Assembly: GCA_023134755.1 (NCBI GenBank)
Contig: JAGLUM010000255.1
Location: 1 to 7,751 of the forward strand
DNA length: 7,751 bases
DNA from: Fidelibacterota bacterium
GTDB taxonomy: Bacteria > Fidelibacterota > Fidelibacteria > Fidelibacterales > Fidelibacteraceae
Reading direction: 5' to 3'
Every line of letters begins with the position of its first letter. The first letter of the stretch is position 1. Below are positions 1-6,479 of this stretch, piece after piece. The notes under the pieces were generated by a model, which was given only the letters and a program-made list of their open reading frames with translations, searched no databases and was not told where the DNA came from. The position numbers and the translations under genes are program-made.

Positions 1-1658
1 AAAATAATTGCGATCAGTGTGTAATTTTCTTCATTTAACTGCTTTCGATAAATTTTGTAACCGGTAAAATTGTAACTTTCATCCGCCGTCCAGGATATGC
101 TTACACTATCTGATTCGCTGATAAGTGCCAATAATGTCGGGCGCGGAATAAGGCTGTTTTGAATATAATTGTAGCGGATTGGAACATATTCTGTAATTTG
201 ACTTAGGGTCCATGTGTAATACCTGGCAGCCCAACCCGGATTTCCGCTGGCGGTTTCCTCTACCTGTACCAATTTACCGTCATTGGTCCATTTGACGAAC
301 ATTCGGATATGACTACCGGCTTTATTTGTGGCATCACCTGGCAATAAATTATTGAAATTGGACAACTGTGAAGAGCAGTTGTAAAAGGTACTAGTTCTGT
401 ATTTCTTACTTGTATTCCAACAGACACTTACAAATCCGGAGCAGTCGGCACCCACCGAGTTATTCAAATCCACAGGGCCGGTATTCATATCACCTGCCAG
501 TTTTCCGGCGGCTATACCGGCATCAAACTGGACAATGGTGCTCCAGCCGCCCCATTGATAGGGAATTCTTTGATTCTGGCCAATCTGGATCCAGGAAGGT
601 GTTGTAACGGTGCTGGTTGTCCCTATATTGCTCGCTGTTGCAGTCCAAATATGCTGAACATATTCATCACCGGTGACAAGTGCTTGTGTGCGGGTAACAA
701 TACCGTCCGCAGCTTTTGCAAAGCTGACAAGTTCCGCTTCCGGTTTTTGCTCAATAAATTCATTAAAATGATATGTTTCGTTAAATTGTTCAGGATATTC
801 TGCATCTATTTCCGGTGTGTCCGCATGATATTTCCAACGAATAATATGGATACCGTCTTTTGATGACTGCATGTGATACAGTTCGCCTTTTGTGTCAACA
901 TAAAATTCTCTAAAAATATAGGTGTATTGCTGCTGCGGAAGAAGAATTCTTGCCATAATATGTGCCTGTTCGTCGAGAAGATATACATAGCGCGCGACAG
1001 ACAGCGGGACATGCTGTATGATTGATTCCGCATAAATATAATGCAGTTTATCCGGGGTACTGCCAAGATAATCAACAGATCCAACATCCGGGACATGAAG
1101 AAATACAGTTTTTTCTCCTATTTGAATATTCACTGTCTCCGGCAAGGTGCGGGTAACATGGATCGCATAGGTACTTGCTTTTGTAAATTGGTTTTGATCG
1201 CATTGTACCACACCATCAGCATATCTGGTCTGAATGCTATTATTTTGTTTATAAAATCCATAAAACATTTTTTGGAGATCATCCAGTTCAGATACAAGAA
1301 TGAAATTATTTCCTTCCTGACGATAAACCCGCTGCGGGCTGAGCAGGTAGCGGTTTTCATCATCCTGATAAAAATCAAGGATATGGGGTAAATGAACTTT
1401 TTCTGCAGAAATTAAGCCTTTATTATTAAATGTTTTCAACATAGCGTTTTCCGTATCAAAAATAATGATACGGTCATTATCAACCTGAAAAGACAGGGGT
1501 CCGTTATGCAAACCTTGGTAAGATCGGTGTTTGACTTGCTCGGCATCTTCGCCCCAAGGGATTTTCAACATTTCTGTGTATATCATACCTGCATATGCCA
1601 TAGATATACCGGCTGTACATACAATGAAAAGTGGTGTTAAGAAATTTTTCAGTTTCAT
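1..1658 (-). CDS. Secreted NlpC/P60-family hydrolase with fibronectin type III domain (3' end beyond window)
   Basis: The frame is open from ATG at 1658 to the left edge, giving 552 complete codons with no stop, so the C-terminus is missing. Residues 1-23 form a Sec signal peptide (MKLK, a hydrophobic core, then AYA before Gly24). Residues 25 to about 350 match no family I recognise. They are rich in short beta-like strands, with propeller-like stretches such as RIIIFDTENAMLKTF near 63-77. The catalytic part spans about 355-500. It has IPYQWGG (365-371), then ADCSGFVSVCW with the likely nucleophile Cys406, then LLPGD (438-442) and His450 in GSHIRMF, with Glu467 or Glu468 as the probable third residue. 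That order is the NlpC/P60 papain-like pattern, so peptidoglycan or other amide-bond cleavage outside the cytoplasm is inferred. From about 505 a fibronectin-III-like domain begins (VSISWTADES, then GYKIYRK). A weak Shine-Dalgarno AAAGG lies 5 bases before the ATG. The gene is divergent from the nucleoside transporter. Confidence 0.85.
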   Translation of the reverse strand, partial: MKLKNFLTPLFIVCTAGISMAYAGMIYTEMLKIPWGEDAEQVKHRSYQGLHNGPLSFQVDNDRIIIFDTENAMLKTFNNKGLISAEKVHLPHILDFYQDDENRYLLSPQRVYRQEGNNFILVSELDDLQKMFYGFYKQNNSIQTRYADGVVQCDQNQFTKASTYAIHVTRTLPETVNIQIGEKTVFLHVPDVGSVDYLGSTPDKLHYIYAESIIQHVPLSVARYVYLLDEQAHIMARILLPQQQYTYIFREFYVDTKGELYHMQSSKDGIHIIRWKYHADTPEIDAEYPEQFNETYHFNEFIEQKPEAELVSFAKAADGIVTRTQALVTGDEYVQHIWTATASNIGTTSTVTTPSWIQIGQNQRIPYQWGGWSTIVQFDAGIAAGKLAGDMNTGPVDLNNSVGADCSGFVSVCWNTSKKYRTSTFYNCSSQLSNFNNLLPGDATNKAGSHIRMFVKWTNDGKLVQVEETASGNPGWAARYYTWTLSQITEYVPIRYNYIQNSLIPRPTLLALISESDSVSISWTADESYNFTGYKIYRKQLNEENYTLIAII

Positions 1659-1732
1659 ATTTACCTTTGGTTCACTAATTTACATCACGGTGGAAATATA
1701 ATACATAATAATCGGGGTAAATATGAAATTGA
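1649..1732. repeat. Inverted repeat across the two divergent start codons
   Basis: Positions 1649-1665 and 1716-1732 are inverted copies of a 17-mer reading GGTAAATATGAAAyTGA, with a single C/T difference. Each copy contains the end of the ribosome-binding region, the ATG and the codons for Met-Lys-Leu of its own gene. The 50 bases between them hold the remainder of the divergent promoter region. The symmetry is directly visible. Whether it is a binding site, recombined sequence or coincidence from similar translation starts is not known. Confidence 0.6.
1697..1702 (+). promoter_or_regulatory. Candidate -10 box for the transporter-peptidase operon
   Basis: A perfect TATAAT lies 20 bases before the ATG at 1723. 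It would place transcription start near 1709, with a leader of about 14 bases that still contains the GGGG ribosome-binding stretch (1714-1717). No good -35 hexamer sits at 16-18 bases; the nearest, TTCACT at 1671-1676, is 20 bases away. In an AT-rich gap of 64 bases this match could be chance. The opposite strand must also carry the start region for the NlpC/P60 gene, and I cannot fix a promoter for it. Confidence 0.3.
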
Positions 1733-3348
1733 TTAGTTTATTGGGTTTATTAACACTTTTGTTTATTGCATGGCTATTATCTTATCATAAAGATAAGGTC
1801 AATTTACGAACCGTTTTATGGGGGTTGTTTCTACAATTTTTATTTGCCGTGATCATACTTCAAAAATCAATGCTCAGCTGGGTCGGGATGGGTATATTTG
1901 CACTGCTTTTGATTATCTATGTATTCCGTGATCTTATCAAGTCGTCCTGGCTGAAGTTTGCATGGATTGCTGCAATTATTGTCTGTTCGGGTGCGATCAG
2001 TTTCCTGGTTTTCCAAATTCTACAGGTCATTTCATTTTCTCTTTGGATTATTTTTATTTTATTGGCCATGCTGCTAAATAAATATTTATTAAAAGCAGAC
2101 CGGATAAAACCATATTTAAACGCATTATTGATTATCAGTATATTTACTGCCCCCGTTGCCAAGGGCCTTTGGGGACAAGAAATTTTCCAATCTTTCAGTA
2201 ACGGTGTCGCTAAATTTCTAAGCATGGCACAGTATGGCGCACAATTTATGTTTGGCAACCTGGCAAAACCGGAGTATTTTTTCCCGGAAAACACGGCTTG
2301 GCCGGGATTTGGATATCTCTTTGCTTTTGCGATACTCCCAACCATCATATTTTTTGGTGGATTCATGAGTGTGTTATATCATTTTGGTATTATGCAGCGC
2401 ATTGTGGAAACAATGGCGAAATTTATGAGTTGGTCCATGGGAACCAGCGGAGCAGAAACACTTTCCTGTTCTGCAAATATATTTGTCGGCCAAACAGAAG
2501 CTCCCTTGCTCATCAAACCTTTTTTAAATGAAATGACTGAATCTGAATTGCTGACAGTTATGGTCGGTGGATTTGCAACCATCGCCGGTGGCGTCCTTGC
2601 CGGTTTTATTGCAATGGGCGTGGATCCGGGTCACTTAGTTGCAGCAAGTGTAATGTCCGCACCAGCAGCCCTGGTTATCGGAAAAATCATCTGTCCTGAA
2701 ATCAAAAAATCAAAAACAGCCGGGATGGTAAAAATACCGCAGATGGATCGTGCTCAAAATGTTCTCGGTGCGCTTTCTAACGGCATAACCGACGGCCTAA
2801 AACTTGCTGTAAATGTTGGGGCTATGCTCATTGGATTTATTGCTATTATCGCCGTTATTGATGTGGGATTTAACTGGATGGATTCCCTTATTGACGGTAA
2901 ACTTCTCGGTAACGCGTATTTTGCCTACGAAGTAAACAGTGGCATATCACCTGCAATGGGAGAATATGCCGGTATTTTTCCGGGGTCTCTTCAAACCTTT
3001 TTCGGCTTCATCTTCCGTCCTCTTGCCTGGTTGATGGGTGTATCCTGGGAATTTGCGGATGAAGTCGGAAATCTTCTTGGAATGAAAATTGCGCTCAATG
3101 AATTTGTTGCATACGGTACATTAGGTAATTATATACATACGGGTGTGTTGGATGAACGTGCGCAAATTATTGCAACTTATGCTATTTGCGGATTTGCTAA
3201 TTTCTCTTCTATTGGTATTCAATTAGGCGGTATCGGCGCTCTGGCTCCGGGCAGGAAAAACACGCTTGCTAAGATAGCTCTTAAAGCAATGATCGGTGGT
3301 GCTCTTGCAAGTTGGATTACTGCAACTATAGCAGGTATATTATTGTAA
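1723..3348 (+). CDS. Concentrative nucleoside transporter (CNT/NupC family), N-terminally extended
   Basis: This inner-membrane protein of 541 residues should import nucleosides by proton or sodium symport. Family signatures are clear. NLRTVLWGLFLQFLFAVIIL (27-46) is the typical N-terminal helix. GFGYLFAFAILPTIIFF (195-211) leads into the core. SGAETLSCSANIFVGQTEAPL (242-262) holds the GQTE nucleoside-binding hairpin. The second half has NEFVAY (459-464) and GFANFSSIGI (490-499), where Glu460, Asn493 and Ser496 correspond to the known nucleoside contacts. Typical bacterial members have about 400-420 residues. The extra length here lies mainly in hydrophobic segments between about 50 and 150, with a further polar stretch around 385-420. 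Start: ATG at 1723 follows GGGG with 5 bases between. The peptidase gene starts 5 bases after its stop, suggesting co-transcription. The substrate (purine or pyrimidine) and coupling ion cannot be read from sequence alone. Confidence 0.93.
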   Translation: MKLISLLGLLTLLFIAWLLSYHKDKVNLRTVLWGLFLQFLFAVIILQKSMLSWVGMGIFALLLIIYVFRDLIKSSWLKFAWIAAIIVCSGAISFLVFQILQVISFSLWIIFILLAMLLNKYLLKADRIKPYLNALLIISIFTAPVAKGLWGQEIFQSFSNGVAKFLSMAQYGAQFMFGNLAKPEYFFPENTAWPGFGYLFAFAILPTIIFFGGFMSVLYHFGIMQRIVETMAKFMSWSMGTSGAETLSCSANIFVGQTEAPLLIKPFLNEMTESELLTVMVGGFATIAGGVLAGFIAMGVDPGHLVAASVMSAPAALVIGKIICPEIKKSKTAGMVKIPQMDRAQNVLGALSNGITDGLKLAVNVGAMLIGFIAIIAVIDVGFNWMDSLIDGKLLGNAYFAYEVNSGISPAMGEYAGIFPGSLQTFFGFIFRPLAWLMGVSWEFADEVGNLLGMKIALNEFVAYGTLGNYIHTGVLDERAQIIATYAICGFANFSSIGIQLGGIGALAPGRKNTLAKIALKAMIGGALASWITATIAGILL

Positions 3349-3353
3349 GTAAT

Positions 3354-4517
3354 ATGATAGACTCTATTATTGATATGGTTCATTTTCTTGCTTCCCGCGA
3401 ATGCAGCGGACGGCGGACCGGCACTCCGGGCTCTGCCGCGGCACGGGATTATATTATCGATAATATGATGAGAGCCGGAATTCATCCCGGTGGGACAAAT
3501 GGATATATCCATCAATTTGGCGGACTGCCTGAAGAAAAGACGGGATCAAATATTATAGGTGTTGTTCCCGGTCGAGGCAAGCTCAGAGATCGTTTTATCT
3601 TAGTGGATGCTCATTACGATCATCTTGGCAAACAAAAGATCGGCCTGCGTTATTATCCCGGTGCTGATGACAATGCATCCGCCGTTGCCACGATCCTGCA
3701 TGCGGGGAAGTTCTTCGTCGAAGCGGAGGAATATAATAATGATGCCCGTCGTTCATTGATCATTACCTGTTTTGATGCGGAAGAACCCCCTTATTTTAAT
3801 TCCGAGCACATGGGTGTAGAACATTTCTGCAAGGATTTCCCTGAGGTCATTGAACGAATTGATCTTGCCATCATTCTTGATATGCTGGGTCATCGTATGG
3901 GTGAAGGCCGCGTTCCGGAGAAATTCCAGGAGATATTCTTTGTGATCGGGGCTGAAAAGTCCGGAGTTGGCGCAATTCTTGATGAAATGCAAATTGCAGT
4001 TAAAAACCTTTCCCCGATGAGGATGGGTGCTCATGCTATTCCTCCCTCGGGAGATTATATTCCTCTGTACAAATATGATCTGCCTTATTTATTTATGACC
4101 ACCGGAAAATTCCGCCAATATCACACTTGTCACGATACGGCAGAAAAACTCGATTATCCTAAACTCGAAAGGATCAGTAATTATCTGGCTTACCTTCTTA
4201 CCGTTCTGGCTGAATCTCCTGCTGAAGCTTTTGTTTATGACCGTCTTGGTGAAAACGACCTTTCAACTTTAAATACCTTAAGGGAACTGTTTGCCCGCAT
4301 GGATGAAGATGAAAATATTCCTAAAAATCAAAGCGTTTTTGAATTTTTACACAAACGATTCATTCGGGATGATACAAATACTCCTTCTAAATTCGGCAAT
4401 ATAAAGGATTTTCTCCAACGTGCTATCCGGCAATGTGAAACCGATGGTAATTTAGATCATAATGAACGTTCAAAAATTAACTATCTGCTTGACGTGATCT
4501 CCAAATATATGCATTAA
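3354..4517 (+). CDS. M28-family zinc aminopeptidase, probably cytoplasmic, with C-terminal extension
   Basis: A 387-residue member of peptidase family M28, which removes N-terminal residues with a two-zinc site. All expected ligands are visible: His87 in DAHYDHLG, Asp105 in GADDNAS, Glu143-Glu144 in FDAEEP (general base and ligand), Asp176 in LDMLGH, and His257 in YHTCHDTAEKL. The N-terminus has the usual family segment LASRECSGRRTGTPGSAAA (12-30). No signal peptide or lipobox is present with this start, unlike many exported M28 enzymes. After about residue 290 comes an acidic helical tail of some 95 residues ending in TDGNLDHNERSKINYLL, which faintly recalls TerB-like or EF-hand-like patterns. 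That resemblance is weak. Start choice: ATG at 3354, 5 bases after the transporter stop, without a clear Shine-Dalgarno, so translation is probably coupled. An in-frame TTG at 3312 would overlap the transporter and precede the family homology. The natural substrate is unknown. Confidence 0.93.
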   Translation: MIDSIIDMVHFLASRECSGRRTGTPGSAAARDYIIDNMMRAGIHPGGTNGYIHQFGGLPEEKTGSNIIGVVPGRGKLRDRFILVDAHYDHLGKQKIGLRYYPGADDNASAVATILHAGKFFVEAEEYNNDARRSLIITCFDAEEPPYFNSEHMGVEHFCKDFPEVIERIDLAIILDMLGHRMGEGRVPEKFQEIFFVIGAEKSGVGAILDEMQIAVKNLSPMRMGAHAIPPSGDYIPLYKYDLPYLFMTTGKFRQYHTCHDTAEKLDYPKLERISNYLAYLLTVLAESPAEAFVYDRLGENDLSTLNTLRELFARMDEDENIPKNQSVFEFLHKRFIRDDTNTPSKFGNIKDFLQRAIRQCETDGNLDHNERSKINYLLDVISKYMH

Positions 4518-4535
4518 GAAGAGGTTGAGAGTAGA

Positions 4536-4646
4536 TCCGCTTTCGTCAAAAACTACGGCGAACAAGATGGTTGAGTATATTGTAGGGAACAGTTTTAAAC
4601 CGTTCCGTGCTTGTTGTCTGTTCGACGAAGCCTTAGCAAAGTCGGA
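4536..4646. repeat. Nested imperfect inverted repeat (MITE- or REP-like intergenic element)
   Basis: Between the two convergent genes lies a three-tier foldback. The outer arms are TCCG (4536-4539) with CGGA (4643-4646), and TTCGTC (4542-4547) with GACGAA (4624-4629). The middle arms are AACAAG (4561-4566) with CTTGTT (4610-4615). At the centre is a 21-base near-perfect palindrome (4586-4606), GGAAC-a-GTTT-t-AAAC-c-GTTCC, with one mismatched pair. The left and right ends, about 30 and 37 bases, are alignable inverted copies with small indels. It has no open reading frame and no U-tract after the central hairpin, so a dispersed non-coding repeat is more likely than a terminator. No target-site duplication is evident. 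Confidence 0.6.
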
Positions 4647-4690
4647 AAAATTGATTCACCTTCATACATTTTTGCTATGATTAAAATCGC

Positions 4691-4728
4691 AGCTTCAGTG
4701 TAATTGTTTACGATATAATAATGAAGCT
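4691..4728 (-). terminator. Weak inverted repeat downstream of the serpin gene
   Basis: AGCTTCA (4691-4697) and TGAAGCT (4722-4728) are perfect 7-base inverted arms just beyond the serpin stop at 4737. The 24-base AT-rich loop is long and only a short broken T-rich tract follows on the minus strand (ATTTTAATC). It may act as a weak 3' hairpin, but it does not meet the usual terminator pattern. Confidence 0.2.
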
Positions 4729-4736
4729 TATCTGCT

Positions 4737-6362
4737 TTAGTCTGTAATTGGCTCTATTTTATCCATACGTCCTATGAACAGGATTGCCCTAGTATCCACT
4801 TCCTGGATTATTAGCAAGAACGGTTTATTAAAGATCACTGAATCATTATCATGGATACCTATATCTATCATAATAACCGTTACCGCGGCAGCTTCTGCAC
4901 CCTCTTCATCTACATTCAGAAAGGTTTTATGCAATATATTGCCGACAAATAAACCATCTGCAGTAGTCATGCGACTGAGATCCGGATTAGTAAACAACAC
5001 GTTAGCTCCTAAATATTTCATTACTTTTACCAGACTATAGCTAGCTTCAATTTTCATTTTTGGTACATTTAGAAAAATACTTTCGTCCTGACTATTATCC
5101 ATCCAGTTATCCCAATCCGAAACCACTAAAGAGGCAACAAAATCATCGATATCGCCTGTTGGCATAATGAGAGTCATAGCATAATTTTGATCTTCTCCAA
5201 AAGGGAGACTAACGACTTCTACCGTTTCATCGTGAAAACGGCTGATATTTGTGATAGTTCCACTACTCATCATATCGCAATTTTCCACGCTACCGTCAGA
5301 GGCATAAAATGGCTGCGGAGTTGTTGAAGAAGTTTCAAAACTTGTATACCATGGACCCTTAAAATAAGTTGCGTTTGCCAGGGCCATTACTGTAGCTTGA
5401 AGATCCTTCGCAGTAACAATCTGTTTAATGCGTTCATGGGTGTTATCGGACGCCCATTGATTGATTGTATCGGCTGCAGCTTCCGGATTCCCAAGAAAAT
5501 CAAGTGCAGATACCTCACTTTCAAAATAATACCGACAGGTTGCCAAATAACTACTCAGGAGCTCATAGCCGGGTTGATACCAAATTGCCTGCGCCAGGCT
5601 AATCTCAATGTCATTACCCTGATCATATAGATATTCTTTGAACTGTTTATAGAGCACATTTATTTCACTATCGGTATATCCATTATAATGCATGATATCT
5701 TTGAGCATATCTGCGGTTTGATTGCCCGTACCGTTATAAAACATGCCCAGAGCATAAGCAATACTGGTGGGTGAAATAAAATTGTTTTCCGCAGAGTCCA
5801 TAGGATTATCAGCTAAATATTTAAACAAATCCAGTCCAAACTGATTCATACATCGCGCAAAACCCTCTTTATCTCCTACAATCTCAAATCCAAATTCCGT
5901 ATAACCAAAATCCGCCGGGGTATCATTATGATCTACTTTTACTACTTCCGGAATTACCCGGGTGGTGGAATCTGTGTATACCGTAAAAAGCAATGGTAAG
6001 GGATTTGAGACAAGCTCCGCTTTATCCGATCCGCTTTTCGGGGAAAGATAGATCACACTGTCCTGTTCATCCAGCACAACAAATTCTTCAAGGCTGTAAT
6101 CACCCACATTGAGTAACATGGGTTCCGACAGATAGGTCGTGTTGAAGAGGGAGAGTTCGAGCTCATCGGAAATGAGTTCACTTGCTGCGTTCATGTAGCT
6201 AACACGTACATGATCGGGGGTTGGTGCAGATGTTACTTTTTGTAGCGTTGTGTTCGATACGCCAAATTGCGCAATACCTTGTTGCGTAATTTGATTTCCA
6301 TCAAACCAGCTGCATGCAGAGAGAAACAGGAGCGCAAATAAGAAAATGTAGGTCTTCTTCAT
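4737..6362 (-). CDS. Lipoprotein serpin (serine/cysteine protease inhibitor) with extra N-terminal domain
   Basis: The protein has 541 residues, against about 380-400 for a usual serpin. Residues 1-17 form a lipoprotein signal with lipobox LSAC. Cys17 is followed by Ser rather than Asp, which points to the outer membrane. Residues 22 to about 160 form a separate beta-rich region I cannot name, with segments YSLEEFVVLDEQDSVIYLSP and NPLPLLFTVYTDS. The serpin fold follows: NNFISPTSIAYALGM (193-207), ANATYFKGPW (329-338), NVPKMKIEASYSL (432-444) and FNKPFLLII (511-519). The reactive-loop hinge EEGAEAAAVT (486-495) keeps the small residues needed for loop insertion, so an inhibitory serpin is likely. 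Counting from the hinge puts P1 near Gly502 or Ile503 in a hydrophobic-acidic loop without Arg or Lys. A trypsin-like target is therefore unlikely. Start: ATG at 6362 lies 8 bases after AAGGAG. The upstream TTG at 6368 would be only 2 bases from it. The terminator behind ppdK makes this a separate transcript. Confidence 0.93.
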   Translation of the reverse strand: MKKTYIFLFALLFLSACSWFDGNQITQQGIAQFGVSNTTLQKVTSAPTPDHVRVSYMNAASELISDELELSLFNTTYLSEPMLLNVGDYSLEEFVVLDEQDSVIYLSPKSGSDKAELVSNPLPLLFTVYTDSTTRVIPEVVKVDHNDTPADFGYTEFGFEIVGDKEGFARCMNQFGLDLFKYLADNPMDSAENNFISPTSIAYALGMFYNGTGNQTADMLKDIMHYNGYTDSEINVLYKQFKEYLYDQGNDIEISLAQAIWYQPGYELLSSYLATCRYYFESEVSALDFLGNPEAAADTINQWASDNTHERIKQIVTAKDLQATVMALANATYFKGPWYTSFETSSTTPQPFYASDGSVENCDMMSSGTITNISRFHDETVEVVSLPFGEDQNYAMTLIMPTGDIDDFVASLVVSDWDNWMDNSQDESIFLNVPKMKIEASYSLVKVMKYLGANVLFTNPDLSRMTTADGLFVGNILHKTFLNVDEEGAEAAAVTVIMIDIGIHDNDSVIFNKPFLLIIQEVDTRAILFIGRMDKIEPITD

Positions 6363-6370
6363 TTTCAATA

Positions 6371-6376
6371 CTCCTT
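6371..6376 (-). promoter_or_regulatory. Ribosome binding site of the serpin gene
   Basis: AAGGAG, read on the minus strand, is a strong Shine-Dalgarno sequence 8 bases before ATG 6362. It decides the start: the in-frame TTG at 6368, two codons further upstream, is too close to be used. Confidence 0.8.
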
Positions 6377-6423
6377 ATATTATACTTTACATAAATGTAC
6401 AAAAAATAAATTCATTGTCAATA

Positions 6424-6452
6424 AAAAACCCCGATGTAATATCGGGGTTTTT
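6424..6452 (-). terminator. Rho-independent terminator of ppdK
   Basis: Perfect 12-base arms (AAAAACCCCGAT at 6424-6435, ATCGGGGTTTTT at 6441-6452) enclose a 5-base loop, with CCCCGAT/ATCGGGG as the GC-rich core. Read on the minus strand, the hairpin ends in a run of U and lies about 28 bases past the ppdK stop. The A-rich/T-rich flanks are symmetric, so it could work in both directions. It separates ppdK from the serpin gene. Confidence 0.88.
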
Positions 6453-6479
6453 GTATTTACTTATATAAATCGAAAAATT

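Noticed and set aside
410..863. Plus-strand open frames of 65 and 102 codons
   Set aside because: They lie antisense to the continuous NlpC/P60 coding frame, have no ribosome-binding site and resemble no protein.
1917..2366. Minus-strand open frame of 149 codons inside the transporter gene
   Set aside because: It is an antisense shadow of a clearly conserved membrane protein, with no start signal or recognisable sequence.
3312..3353. TTG start adding 14 residues to the M28 peptidase
   Set aside because: It overlaps the transporter coding end, uses a rare start without a suitable ribosome-binding site, and adds no homology or signal peptide. ATG 3354 fits the family N-terminus.
4586..4606. 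Central palindrome as a transcription terminator for the peptidase gene
   Set aside because: No run of T follows on either strand, and it sits inside the larger inverted repeat, so a repeat explains it better.
6379..6384. TATAAT on the minus strand ahead of the serpin gene
   Set aside because: Transcription from it would begin inside the AAGGAG ribosome-binding site, and no -35 box lies at a suitable distance. It is probably chance AT-rich sequence.
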